8,062 nucleotides of DNA from Thomasclavelia sp. Lineage in GTDB: Bacteria > Bacillota_I > Bacilli_A > Erysipelotrichales > Erysipelotrichaceae. Both the position numbers and the translations under genes were made by a program. The notes beneath the pieces are model-generated. The model was given only the letters and a program-made list of their open reading frames with translations. It made no database searches and had not been told where the DNA came from. Positions 1-6,533 of the stretch are shown here, in pieces (within the stretch, counting starts at the first letter, position 1; each line of letters starts with the position of its first letter). The stretch lies in assembly GCA_020024765.1 (NCBI GenBank), contig JAHHTG010000050.1, positions 1 through 8,062 on the forward strand, read 5' to 3'.

Positions 1-29
1 ATTTGTATAGCTTAGTTCATAAATCAATG

Positions 30-54
30 TGTCCAGGATTCTGGGTACATATCA
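30..54. mobile_element. Possible terminal inverted repeat of an IS3-family element
   Basis: The 25 nt at 30-54 run from TGTCCAGG through CTGGGTAC to ATATCA. From memory this resembles right ends of IS3-family (IS150-type) elements in Firmicutes, which have TGTCCAA-n-TTTGGGTAC-type sequence ending in CA. The element would extend left off the window. No transposase is visible, so this is weak. Positions 1-29 hold no recognisable gene. Confidence 0.2.
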
Positions 55-80
55 TCCAAGGGGTCTTATTATCTATTTTA

Positions 81-1760
81 TTATAATTCAAAACCATTGC
101 TGAAGAACAAATCATCATCGTCATCTTCATCTTCCAATGGTTTAGCGATTTTGTTTTGATATTCAAGCAAAATGGCACGGATGGAAACACCGGAATGAAT
201 CGAAGTTTCTAATAGTTCATTAAGGTCTTCAGCCGGGATAATTTCGTGGTTTGTCATAAAATAAAGAAGATTTTCATTCTTAAGGGCAAATGGATAAATC
301 TTTTTGCCTCGATATTTAATATATTTGATATATTCATTGACTTCATCTTCGGTTTTTGGATCACCTTGATTATATTGATGACAGAAACCAAGAACAGCTT
401 TTGTTTTTGAATCATCTTCCCAGAAAACATTTAAAGAACGAGCATAAACTTCGATTGTGTCATGATCACTAAAGGCACCACGTCCTACAATCTTAATATT
501 TTGAGGAAGAATGATTGATTGAATAGCTTTACATTTTGTGAAAGCACGGCTACCAATTGCAGTTACACTTTCAGGAATTATAATTGATTTTAAAACGGTG
601 CAACCTTTGAAAACACCAAAACCAATTTCTTCAACTGTTTCAGGAATTGTGAAAGAAGTTAAAGATGAACATTCGTATAAACAATCGTCATTTAATTTTT
701 TGATTGGTCCTTTAATAATAATCGAAGTTGCATTGGTACAGCCGTAGAAAGCACAGTTGCCGATTTCACTGACATGTTCTGGAATGATGATTGAAGTTAG
801 AGTTGAACAATCTTTTAACACACAGTTTCCAAGTTTTTGAACACTTTCAGGAATTGTGATTGAAGTTAAGGCATTACAACGATCGAAGGCACTATCGCCT
901 ATTTCGCCAATGCCTTCAGGAATATAGACTTCAGTTAAAGCGATGCAATTATATAAGGTAAAACCATTAATCTTTTTGATATGACTCGGGAAAGTGAAAG
1001 TTGTTAAAGCAGTACAACCATAGAAGGCCTCACTACCGATTTCAGTAACACTTTCTGGAATTTTGATATCAGTGATTGGTAAACAATTCTTAAATGCTCC
1101 ATCACCAATGCGAGATAAACCTTCGGGCAAAGTGATTGATTTAAGTTCTAAACAACCATCGAAAGCATGATCACCCACTTCATGAATGCTACTTGGAATT
1201 ACAATCTTAGACAATGATGTACAACCATTGAAAACCTCGGGTCCAAGTTCAGCTACGCTATTAGGAATTATTACATCATCAAGTTCTTTGCAATCTTCAA
1301 AGGCATAAGCTCCAATCTTATGAACACTATTAGGAATATTGATATGTTTTAAAGCAAAACAGCGACGGAAAGCACCTTTGCCAATTTCTTTAATGGTGTT
1401 TGGCAGTGTGACTTCTTTTAAAGCGGTGCACCAGATAAAAGCATCTTCGCCAATCTTTTCTACACCTTCGGGAATAATGATTTTTCCTAAGAAGTAACAC
1501 CATTTAAAGGTTTCTTCTTCAATTTCTTTAATGGTTTTGGGTAATTCAATTGTGATTAAAGGACAATTACGATTAACTTTGGATAAATCTAAGTCTTTCG
1601 TAAAGGTCATTGGGTCAATCCGAGTTACTTTTTTATGATTAATTGTTTCAGGAACAATGATGGTTTGTGCGTTACCAAGATATCTGGTAATTGTAATTTC
1701 ATCATTCAGCACTACAAATTCCCACTCATAATTAGCTTCGTCTAGATCCATATCAACCAT
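81..1760 (-). CDS. Intracellular BspA-like leucine-rich-repeat protein
   Basis: 559 aa. The ATG has a strong GGAGG site 8 nt upstream. Residues 1-67 are a non-repeat cap, which begins acidic and shows no signal peptide, so a cytoplasmic location is inferred. Residues 68-435 are 16 consecutive repeats of exactly 23 residues, consensus L-x-x-I-x-I-P-x-x-V-x-x-I-G-x-x-A-F-x-x-C-x-x. This is the LRR_5/BspA (TpLRR) type, with the Cys kept in 15 of 16 units. Residues ~436-540 form a different, helical-looking C-terminal part with a YIKYIK / YPFALKNENLLYFM / IPAEDLNELLE / ILLEYQNK pattern, which I recall from other Firmicutes LRR proteins. The protein ends in an acidic run (residues 543-550). BspA-like repeats usually mediate protein-protein binding and are often secreted. 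The missing signal and the position last in a vWA-MoxR cluster suggest an adaptor or client for that machine; this is inference. No enzymatic motif is seen. Confidence 0.9.
   Translation of the reverse strand: MVDMDLDEANYEWEFVVLNDEITITRYLGNAQTIIVPETINHKKVTRIDPMTFTKDLDLSKVNRNCPLITIELPKTIKEIEEETFKWCYFLGKIIIPEGVEKIGEDAFIWCTALKEVTLPNTIKEIGKGAFRRCFALKHINIPNSVHKIGAYAFEDCKELDDVIIPNSVAELGPEVFNGCTSLSKIVIPSSIHEVGDHAFDGCLELKSITLPEGLSRIGDGAFKNCLPITDIKIPESVTEIGSEAFYGCTALTTFTFPSHIKKINGFTLYNCIALTEVYIPEGIGEIGDSAFDRCNALTSITIPESVQKLGNCVLKDCSTLTSIIIPEHVSEIGNCAFYGCTNATSIIIKGPIKKLNDDCLYECSSLTSFTIPETVEEIGFGVFKGCTVLKSIIIPESVTAIGSRAFTKCKAIQSIILPQNIKIVGRGAFSDHDTIEVYARSLNVFWEDDSKTKAVLGFCHQYNQGDPKTEDEVNEYIKYIKYRGKKIYPFALKNENLLYFMTNHEIIPAEDLNELLETSIHSGVSIRAILLEYQNKIAKPLEDEDDDDDLFFSNGFEL
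456..1559 (-). repeat. 16 tandem 69-nt units coding LRR_5 repeats
   Basis: The segment encodes residues 68-435 of the leucine-rich-repeat protein as 16 units of 23 codons with no insertion or deletion between units. Units 9 and 13 deviate in the same way: the 'IP' or 'IG' positions are altered and both read IKKxNxxxLYxC. Units 8 and 12 share AFYGCT. This hints that a block of four units (residues 229-320 and 321-412) was duplicated. The DNA copies have diverged, so this is a coding repeat and not a satellite. Confidence 0.9.
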
Positions 1761-1765
1761 TTTAT

Positions 1766-1776
1766 CTTCCTCCCCC
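1766..1776 (-). promoter_or_regulatory. RBS of the LRR gene, next to a palindrome
   Basis: On the minus strand this reads GGGGGAGGAAG, with the GGAGG core 8 nt before the ATG at 1760. Its 5' edge overlaps a small palindrome, CCTAA-CA-TTAGG (1775-1786 on the plus strand), which abuts the 12-bp inverted repeat at 1787-1819. RNA folding near the stem could therefore affect access to this site. Confidence 0.75.
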
Positions 1777-1786
1777 TAACATTAGG

Positions 1787-1819
1787 ATAGTCCTCAAAGG
1801 TTTAAAGTTTGAGGACTAT
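1787..1819. other. 12-bp perfect inverted repeat between ATPase and LRR genes
   Basis: ATAGTCCTCAAA (1787-1798) and its exact reverse complement TTTGAGGACTAT (1808-1819) surround a 9-nt loop. It lies in the 67-nt gap between the stop of the AAA+ ATPase gene and the start of the LRR gene. In the direction of transcription (minus) the stem is followed by CCTAATGTTAGGGGG and not by a U-run, so it is not a standard intrinsic terminator. On the plus strand it is followed by ATTTAACTTTA, also not a clear U-tract. Possible roles are an mRNA-processing or stabilising stem that sets different levels for the two genes, a leaky attenuator, or a protein-binding dyad. Confidence 0.75.
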
Positions 1820-1827
1820 ATTTAACT

Positions 1828-3336
1828 TTATAAGTCTAAATCGCCTAAATCAGCGATTAAATCTTTTTGACGCTCATAGAATAGTAAATCTTTATTGTGT
1901 TCAAAGTATTTTTCACAGCCATATTTACTAATAAAGTAACTACTATAGTAGTTACTTGTCATTTCAGTGACAAAGATTAAAATTTCTTTGCCTTCACCAA
2001 AGACTTCTTCTAAGAATGTAAAGGCATTATTAACTTTAGTTTGGCAAGCACTAACTTGATCTTTAAGTTTTTGGCTTTCTTCAAAATACTTCTTATTGAT
2101 AATTTCATCAATCGCTTCTTTTGAATCAAGTTTACTATCGATTAATAAGTTATTCATTTCAGTAAGTTTATTCTTTAAGAAACGAAGAATCTTTTCTTCT
2201 TCTGAAGATAAACTTGAAGCTTGTTTACCATTAGAAATACGATTGTCGATATCACTTAATTGATCTGCGATGAATGAGTGAATATTTGTTTCGACTGCAT
2301 TAGCCTTTTTCATGGCTTTTAATAATTTAACAAATTCGCGTTGAACTTTTTCGGCATAGTAAACATTTACAAATTCATTTGAAAGGGCATCAAGTAATAG
2401 TCCCACAAGCGAGAATCTTTCGTCAAACTTAGCAGCGGTTGCGCGAGCTTTAATCTCGTTAGTTGCATTTCCGCATAAGATATCGGAAATTTGATAGTCT
2501 GATTTGTATTTGTTGAATAAGTCGTAGTAAACTGCAAAGTTAATTGCGATTGTCTTATCTTGCAGATATTGCGAAATTAACATCTCATCAACTGGTAAAT
2601 TGTTTTCTTCGTAAAGTTTAATCATATCAGATAAATCTGACCAACCACGTGCAGTTACGAAGATCTTACCATCAACGGTTGTCTCAATCTTGTAGAAGTC
2701 TTGCTTAACTGTTTCAAGATAAGTAATGATTGAAGCGTGGATGCCTTTCTTATAGGCATATTCTTTCCACACATCAAAATTTGGTTCAATATCAATACGT
2801 TTTAAACGGTCCCAAGTTACAACGTCAAATTCGTGGACGGAGTTATTGTATTCAGGTGGATTGCCAGCCGTTACTACCAACCATCCCTTAGGAATTCGAT
2901 GAGTACCAAAAATCTTATATTGAAGGAATTGCAACATTGAAGGCGCAAGAGTTTCTGATACACAGTTAATTTCATCAAGGAATAGAATACCTTCTTTAAC
3001 ACCTGTGTTCTCAATGACATTGTAAATGGATGCGATAATTTCAGACATTGTGTATTCAGAAACTTGGTATTCTTTACCGCCATAGACTTTTGTGACAATG
3101 AAAGGTAAACCTAAAGCACTTTGTCTTGTATGGTGAGTCATTGAATAGGAAATTAAACCAACGCCAAGTTCAGAAGCGATTTGCTCCATGATAGCTGTCT
3201 TACCAATGCCTGGAGGACCCATCATAAAGATTGGTCTTTGAACTTCGATTGGAATTTTATAGTTGCCGAATTCGTCTTTAGTAAAATAAGCAACCATTGC
3301 GTTTTTAATTTGTTCTTTTGCTTGTTTAATATTCAT
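1828..3336 (-). CDS. MoxR-like AAA+ ATPase
   Basis: 502 aa. Walker A GPPGIGKT is at residues 40-47, Walker B ILFLDEIN at 117-124, and a sensor-1-type AGNPPEYN at 157-164. A WDRLKR segment (175-180) holds a likely arginine finger, and TARGWSDL (228-235) a likely sensor-2 arginine. This order and spacing match the MoxR group of AAA+ proteins, ATP-driven chaperone-like remodellers that work with vWA-domain partners. The part after ~300 is extra: Lys/Glu-rich, helical and probably coiled coil (about 330-440), longer than in minimal MoxR proteins and perhaps specific for the partner. The vWA gene lies 23 nt upstream and the LRR gene 67 nt downstream on the same strand. The start is fixed by an in-frame TAA two codons upstream. 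Its best Shine-Dalgarno (AGGAG, 3350-3354) is 13 nt from the ATG, longer than usual. The client is unknown. Confidence 0.93.
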   Translation of the reverse strand: MNIKQAKEQIKNAMVAYFTKDEFGNYKIPIEVQRPIFMMGPPGIGKTAIMEQIASELGVGLISYSMTHHTRQSALGLPFIVTKVYGGKEYQVSEYTMSEIIASIYNVIENTGVKEGILFLDEINCVSETLAPSMLQFLQYKIFGTHRIPKGWLVVTAGNPPEYNNSVHEFDVVTWDRLKRIDIEPNFDVWKEYAYKKGIHASIITYLETVKQDFYKIETTVDGKIFVTARGWSDLSDMIKLYEENNLPVDEMLISQYLQDKTIAINFAVYYDLFNKYKSDYQISDILCGNATNEIKARATAAKFDERFSLVGLLLDALSNEFVNVYYAEKVQREFVKLLKAMKKANAVETNIHSFIADQLSDIDNRISNGKQASSLSSEEEKILRFLKNKLTEMNNLLIDSKLDSKEAIDEIINKKYFEESQKLKDQVSACQTKVNNAFTFLEEVFGEGKEILIFVTEMTSNYYSSYFISKYGCEKYFEHNKDLLFYERQKDLIADLGDLDL

Positions 3337-3359
3337 ACGTTAATTGCTTCTCCTCTTCT

Positions 3360-5012
3360 TTAAATTTCATCACTTTGTAAAACAACTTTCATAGCCCATG
3401 GTGGTACATCAGGATTTGTATAGTCATCTTCGATATAGACGAAGGCTACGTCATAATTTGGTTTTTTCTTAGGGAATTCGCCCCAACCATCGGTAAAGTA
3501 GATTAAACCTTTAAGATGGGTAAATTCTTTGTCTTTGATTAACTGATCAACATAAGTGAAAACTGGTCTAAAATCAGTGCCACCTAAACCTAATAGTTTC
3601 ATATTGCTGATATAGTTATCAAATTCAACTTGATTAGTAATTTTAACATCTTCTTGAATTTGTGCATCACATTGAATAATGTGCAAGTTAATGCGACTAA
3701 AGAAACTTTCAGTACTCTTTAAGATATTATAGGTCTTCTTAACGAAGGTTTGGGCAACTTCGCCCGATACTGAACCTGATGTATCAATCGCAATAACGAA
3801 TTCTTTGATTTTATTGACGTCTTTATATTCAAGTGGTTCGATTAATGGAACTTTCTTATAGAGTTGTAGACCATAAGTGTAATAGATATAGTCGAACTCA
3901 TCTTCGTTTAATTTAAGCGTTTCGCCAAGTCTGGCGAATTTTCTTAAGAAGGCTGTGTAATCGTATTTTTCACGATTGACTTCTTTGACATTTTGGCTGA
4001 AAGCCTGAGCTTCGTCACCAACACTTTTTGAGAAAGTTTCAAGGTCGACTTCAACACGTTTAGCAATATCTTGCCATTTCTCGGCCAATTCTTCCTTGGG
4101 AGTTGGAATTTCTGGCAGATTATCGCCAGTAGAATTTAAATCACCAGTTCCGGAATTCTCACCTTGGTATTGGTGAGAACCTTCACTGCTATTATTGGTA
4201 TCAGAACCTTTGGATTTATTACCATTGCTTTCTTCATCAGTTGCTTCAGCATTGCCAGTTCGTTTGTCACCACTACCTGGCGAAGTTCCATCGCCTTCAA
4301 GTTCAAGTTGGTTTTCATGTTCATCATCAGTTTCTTGCAATTCACCATCTTGATTATTGCTTTCGTTTGATTCTTTATTTGTTGAATTGTCCTCGGGTGT
4401 TTCATCTGAAGATTCATCTTCGCTATTTTGATTACTTTGGTCTTTTGGTTTTTCATCTTCTTCTTGATCATTCGGGTCAAACCAAAGCATGTGATTATCA
4501 ACATAGAATAACTCATGAAGGTGAGCCAGTTCTTGAGAACTTAAATTAGTCTCGATAAGATATTTATAAATCTTTTCAACAGTAAGTAATTTTAAGTTTG
4601 CTTTAAGAGATTCATAAGTTTCTTGTTGAGCTAGTTCTCGTTTAGTTTTAACAGCCGCTATATTAAGCTCTGTAATTGAAAATTCGACCGCCATATCACA
4701 AGCTAAATTCCAGTAGTCATGATTGACATTTTTACCAATGAACATATGTTTAAAGATACAGTGAAAAACCATATGTAGGTAATCGCGCATAAAAACATCT
4801 TTTTCATCCATATAACGTTTAATAATCCAAACGGGATTAAAGTAAACGTGTTCACCTTCAGTGGCGAAAGTATCGACTTCGGATGGTATAAATTTAAACT
4901 GACATAAGGCAATATCCAAGAATCTTAAATTTGCAATTAAAGTATTACGGGCTAAAACCATAATATCATTAGCGGCTTTATTTATCTTTTTTGTCTTTTC
5001 TGCATCATTCAT
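3360..5012 (-). CDS. vWA-like / DUF2201-type putative metallopeptidase protein
   Basis: 550 aa; ATG 5 nt after an AAGGGAAGG ribosome site. The N-terminal domain (1-~175) resembles the DUF2201 putative metallopeptidase domain. HMVFH (80-84) sits where HExxH is expected, with a further His89 and a later ACDMAVE segment (104-110) that could give a third metal ligand, Asp106. The Glu of HExxH is Met here, so peptidase activity is doubtful. Residues ~181-300 are a low-complexity Glu/Asp/Ser/Asn/Gly linker. The C-terminal vWA domain (~400-550) has a complete MIDAS set: DTSGS (410-414), GGTD (477-480, Thr479) and FTDG (506-509, Asp508), so Mg2+-dependent partner binding is expected. In the known MoxR-vWA pairs the vWA protein couples the ATPase to clients, and the ATPase gene follows 23 nt downstream. 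No signal peptide or membrane segment is seen, so it is probably cytosolic. It is the first gene of the cluster. Confidence 0.9.
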   Translation of the reverse strand: MNDAEKTKKINKAANDIMVLARNTLIANLRFLDIALCQFKFIPSEVDTFATEGEHVYFNPVWIIKRYMDEKDVFMRDYLHMVFHCIFKHMFIGKNVNHDYWNLACDMAVEFSITELNIAAVKTKRELAQQETYESLKANLKLLTVEKIYKYLIETNLSSQELAHLHELFYVDNHMLWFDPNDQEEDEKPKDQSNQNSEDESSDETPEDNSTNKESNESNNQDGELQETDDEHENQLELEGDGTSPGSGDKRTGNAEATDEESNGNKSKGSDTNNSSEGSHQYQGENSGTGDLNSTGDNLPEIPTPKEELAEKWQDIAKRVEVDLETFSKSVGDEAQAFSQNVKEVNREKYDYTAFLRKFARLGETLKLNEDEFDYIYYTYGLQLYKKVPLIEPLEYKDVNKIKEFVIAIDTSGSVSGEVAQTFVKKTYNILKSTESFFSRINLHIIQCDAQIQEDVKITNQVEFDNYISNMKLLGLGGTDFRPVFTYVDQLIKDKEFTHLKGLIYFTDGWGEFPKKKPNYDVAFVYIEDDYTNPDVPPWAMKVVLQSDEI

Positions 5013-5110
5013 ATTTACCTTCCCTTACTTTAAACATCGCACAATAGACTTACAACATTATTGAAAAAGAGACCTTATCAATGGTTGAGATTTTATTATT
5101 AATTGATATT

Positions 5111-5141
5111 TTGAATAACATTAAAACATATCGTTATTCAA
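5111..5141. promoter_or_regulatory. 9-bp dyad (possible operator or leader hairpin)
   Basis: TTGAATAAC (5111-5119) and GTTATTCAA (5133-5141) are exact reverse complements with a 13-nt centre. The dyad lies ~100 nt upstream of the vWA start and just downstream of the leftward -10 candidate. That placement suits either a repressor operator or a hairpin in the leader RNA. It is not a CIRCE element and I cannot assign it to a known regulator. Confidence 0.4.
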
Positions 5142-5150
5142 TCCTCTCCT

Positions 5151-5159
5151 ACTATACCA
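5151..5159 (-). promoter_or_regulatory. Candidate extended -10 promoter of the vWA-MoxR-LRR cluster
   Basis: The minus strand reads TGGTATAGT, an extended -10 (TGN plus TATAGT). No convincing -35 is seen 16-18 nt upstream. Transcription would start near 5144 and give a leader of about 130 nt that contains the 9-bp dyad. No other promoter is clear between here and the vWA start. Confidence 0.3.
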
Positions 5160-5289
5160 AATTTTATACCTGAATTATATGAAATTCAGCCGGAAAAGTT
5201 GCTTCTGCTTTTTTCCTACAACAGAATTATTTTAGAAAGGGGCAAAACCGTTAAATTTTCATTAAATATATAATAAGGATGCAAACCAC

Positions 5290-5318
5290 TTGACCTTTTA
5301 GCAATCTCTTGGCATATT
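5290..5318 (+). promoter_or_regulatory. Candidate promoter of the DUF6132-msrAB unit
   Basis: TTGACC (5290-5295), 17-nt spacer, then CATATT (5313-5318) preceded by TGG, which makes an extended -10. Transcription would start near 5325, leaving a short leader with the AAGAGG ribosome site. The -10 is imperfect, so this is moderate evidence. Confidence 0.45.
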
Positions 5319-5340
5319 TAAGGCAATTAACTATGTTTGA

Positions 5341-5346
5341 AAGAGG
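5341..5346 (+). promoter_or_regulatory. RBS that fixes the start of the small membrane protein
   Basis: AAGAGG lies 5 nt before the ATG at 5352. A TTG in the same frame at 5337 would put the ribosome site inside the gene and has no site of its own, so the ATG is preferred. Confidence 0.75.
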
Positions 5347-5351
5347 TTTTT

Positions 5352-5564
5352 ATGGATAAGAAACATTTGTATATAGGTTTAATTATTGTGGCCATGATTA
5401 TTGGTGGGATAGTTGGTTATTTATACTATCATTTCATCGGTTGCTTCAATGGCACGTGTTTGATTAAATCCAATCCACATTTAATGACAATATATGGTGT
5501 TATTTTTGGTGGTTTAATTGGAACCATTTTGTTACCATCAAGTAAAAAGAAAAAGATAAAGTAG
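5352..5564 (+). CDS. DUF6132-type small two-helix membrane protein
   Basis: 70 aa. A short Lys/His-containing N-terminus leads into a transmembrane helix (~6-27). A loop follows with two cysteines five residues apart in the pattern GC-x4-C-x3-SNP (Cys31, Cys36, Asn41-Pro42), then a second helix (~44-62) and a KKKKIK tail that should stay in the cytoplasm. The GC...GTC..SNP loop followed by a glycine-rich helix matches what I know of the DUF6132 family, found mostly near rhodanese, thioredoxin and other redox genes; its function is unknown. It ends 9 nt before the msrAB start, so the two are very likely co-transcribed. By charge, both ends are cytoplasmic and the Cys loop faces outward. A role in thiol or methionine-sulfoxide redox is inference from the neighbour only. 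Confidence 0.82.
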   Translation: MDKKHLYIGLIIVAMIIGGIVGYLYYHFIGCFNGTCLIKSNPHLMTIYGVIFGGLIGTILLPSSKKKKIK

Positions 5565-5570
5565 GTGAAG
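5562..5570 (+). promoter_or_regulatory. RBS of msrAB overlapping the upstream stop codon
   Basis: TAGGTGAAG contains AGGTGA, which pairs with the 16S 3' end, 5 nt before the ATG at 5574. The TAG is the stop of the upstream gene, so translation is probably coupled. The GTG at 5565 lies inside this site and is therefore not the start. Confidence 0.7.
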
Positions 5571-5573
5571 CAC

Positions 5574-6530
5574 ATGTCAGAACAAATTATTTATTTAGCC
5601 GGTGGTTGTTTCTGGGGTCTTGAACATTTAATGCATAGTTTAAGAGGTGTTAATGATGCGATTAGTGGTTATGCCAATGGAACGAGTGAATCGGATGCCA
5701 ACTATAAAACAGTTTGTACAGGCAAGACAGGATTCCATGAAACAGTTAAAGTCATTTATAATCCTGAAGTAATTAGCTTGAAAGCTATTTTAGGGGCATA
5801 TTTCTTTGTCATTGACCCAACGACACCGAATCGCCAGGGCCATGATATAGGTACTCAATACCAAACAGGGATTTATTATGTTGATGAAGATAGTCGTGAG
5901 ATTGTAAAAGAAGTTGTAGCAATTGAAAAAGCTCGCTATCCTAAGTTTTGCGTTGAAGTTCAAGAACTAATTAACTTCTATCCCGCTGAAGAATATCATC
6001 AAAGATATCTTGATAAGAACCCAGATGGATATTGTCACATTCCTAGAGCAGCGATTTCTATGTTTAAGGATATTAAAGTTGATCCAGGACGATATAGTAG
6101 ACCTGATCAAGAAATAATTAAAGAAACTTTGAGTGCTAAGGCTTATGAAGTTACACAAAATAATGGTACTGAAATGCCATTTGCGAATGAATACTACAAT
6201 AATGATCGAAAAGGTATTTATGTCGACGTTGTAACTGGTGAACCGTTATTTGCAAGCATCGATCAATTTGATAGTGGTTGTGGATGGCCGGCTTTTGCTA
6301 AACCGATTGAAGCGCCAGTTGTTGTGGAACTTGAAGATGCAAGCTGTGGCATGGTTAGAACTGAAGTTCGCAGTCGTGTGGGAAATTTTCATTTAGGTCA
6401 TGTCTTTGAGAATGATCCAATTTCACCAAATGGTATTCGTTATTGTATTAATAGTGCTGCTTTGAAATTTATTCCGTTTGAAGAAATGGATGAAAAGGGT
6501 TATGGATATTTAAAAGATTATGTAAAGTAA
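5574..6530 (+). CDS. msrAB: Fused peptide-methionine sulfoxide reductase MsrA-MsrB
   Basis: 318 aa. Reduces both epimers of methionine sulfoxide in proteins back to methionine, MsrA acting on the S form and MsrB on the R form, with thioredoxin-type electron donors. The MsrA domain (~1-160) has the catalytic GCFWG (Cys12) and a resolving Cys154 in GYCHI. The MsrB domain (~190-310) has GCGWPAF (Cys236, resolving), RTEVRS, HLGHVF and the catalytic Cys291 in RYCINSAALKF. The distance between Cys236 and Cys291 is the same as in the Neisseria PilB MsrB domain. The zinc-binding CxxC pairs of many MsrB proteins are absent, as in other fused MsrAB. There is no signal peptide, so it is cytosolic. The A-then-B order is the form common in streptococci and relatives. 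It is second in a unit with the DUF6132 gene and is followed by a hairpin terminator. Confidence 0.97.
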   Translation: MSEQIIYLAGGCFWGLEHLMHSLRGVNDAISGYANGTSESDANYKTVCTGKTGFHETVKVIYNPEVISLKAILGAYFFVIDPTTPNRQGHDIGTQYQTGIYYVDEDSREIVKEVVAIEKARYPKFCVEVQELINFYPAEEYHQRYLDKNPDGYCHIPRAAISMFKDIKVDPGRYSRPDQEIIKETLSAKAYEVTQNNGTEMPFANEYYNNDRKGIYVDVVTGEPLFASIDQFDSGCGWPAFAKPIEAPVVVELEDASCGMVRTEVRSRVGNFHLGHVFENDPISPNGIRYCINSAALKFIPFEEMDEKGYGYLKDYVK

Positions 6531-6533
6531 AAG

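Larger units (their letters stand above)
5013..5351. other. Divergent intergenic region, no gene seen
   Basis: About 340 nt between the vWA gene (leftward) and the small membrane protein gene (rightward). It holds the RBS of the vWA gene (5018-5026), a 9-bp dyad (5111-5141), a leftward extended -10 candidate (5151-5159), a 7-bp inverted repeat CTGAATT/AATTCAG (5170-5176 and 5183-5189), a TATAAT without a good -35 at 5269-5274, and a rightward promoter candidate (5290-5318). I recognise no tRNA, riboswitch or coding sequence. The space may hold regulatory leader sequence for either direction. Confidence 0.6.

Noticed and set aside
538..747. Open frame on the plus strand inside the LRR gene
   Set aside because: It mirrors the repeat coding of the minus-strand gene, has no ribosome site and no recognisable protein features.
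456..1559. Regular 69-nt period taken as a possible CRISPR or satellite array
   Set aside because: The units are diverged, have no spacer structure and code for in-frame 23-residue LRRs.
2874..3363. Open frames inside and opposite the ATPase gene
   Set aside because: The ATPase frame has full Walker A, Walker B and sensor motifs; the others are shadows.
4136..4549. Several overlapping open frames on both strands within the vWA gene
   Set aside because: They arise from the biased composition of the acidic linker; their translations are low-complexity and lack starts with ribosome sites.
5170..5216. 7-bp inverted repeat followed by a T-run (5209-5214), considered as a terminator
   Set aside because: The stem is AT-rich and separated from the T-run by about 19 nt, and no plus-strand gene ends upstream for it to serve.
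5220..5351. Possible riboswitch in the leader of the DUF6132-msrAB unit
   Set aside because: No T-box, TPP, SAM, preQ1 or other conserved core could be recognised, and the likely promoter leaves only a short leader.
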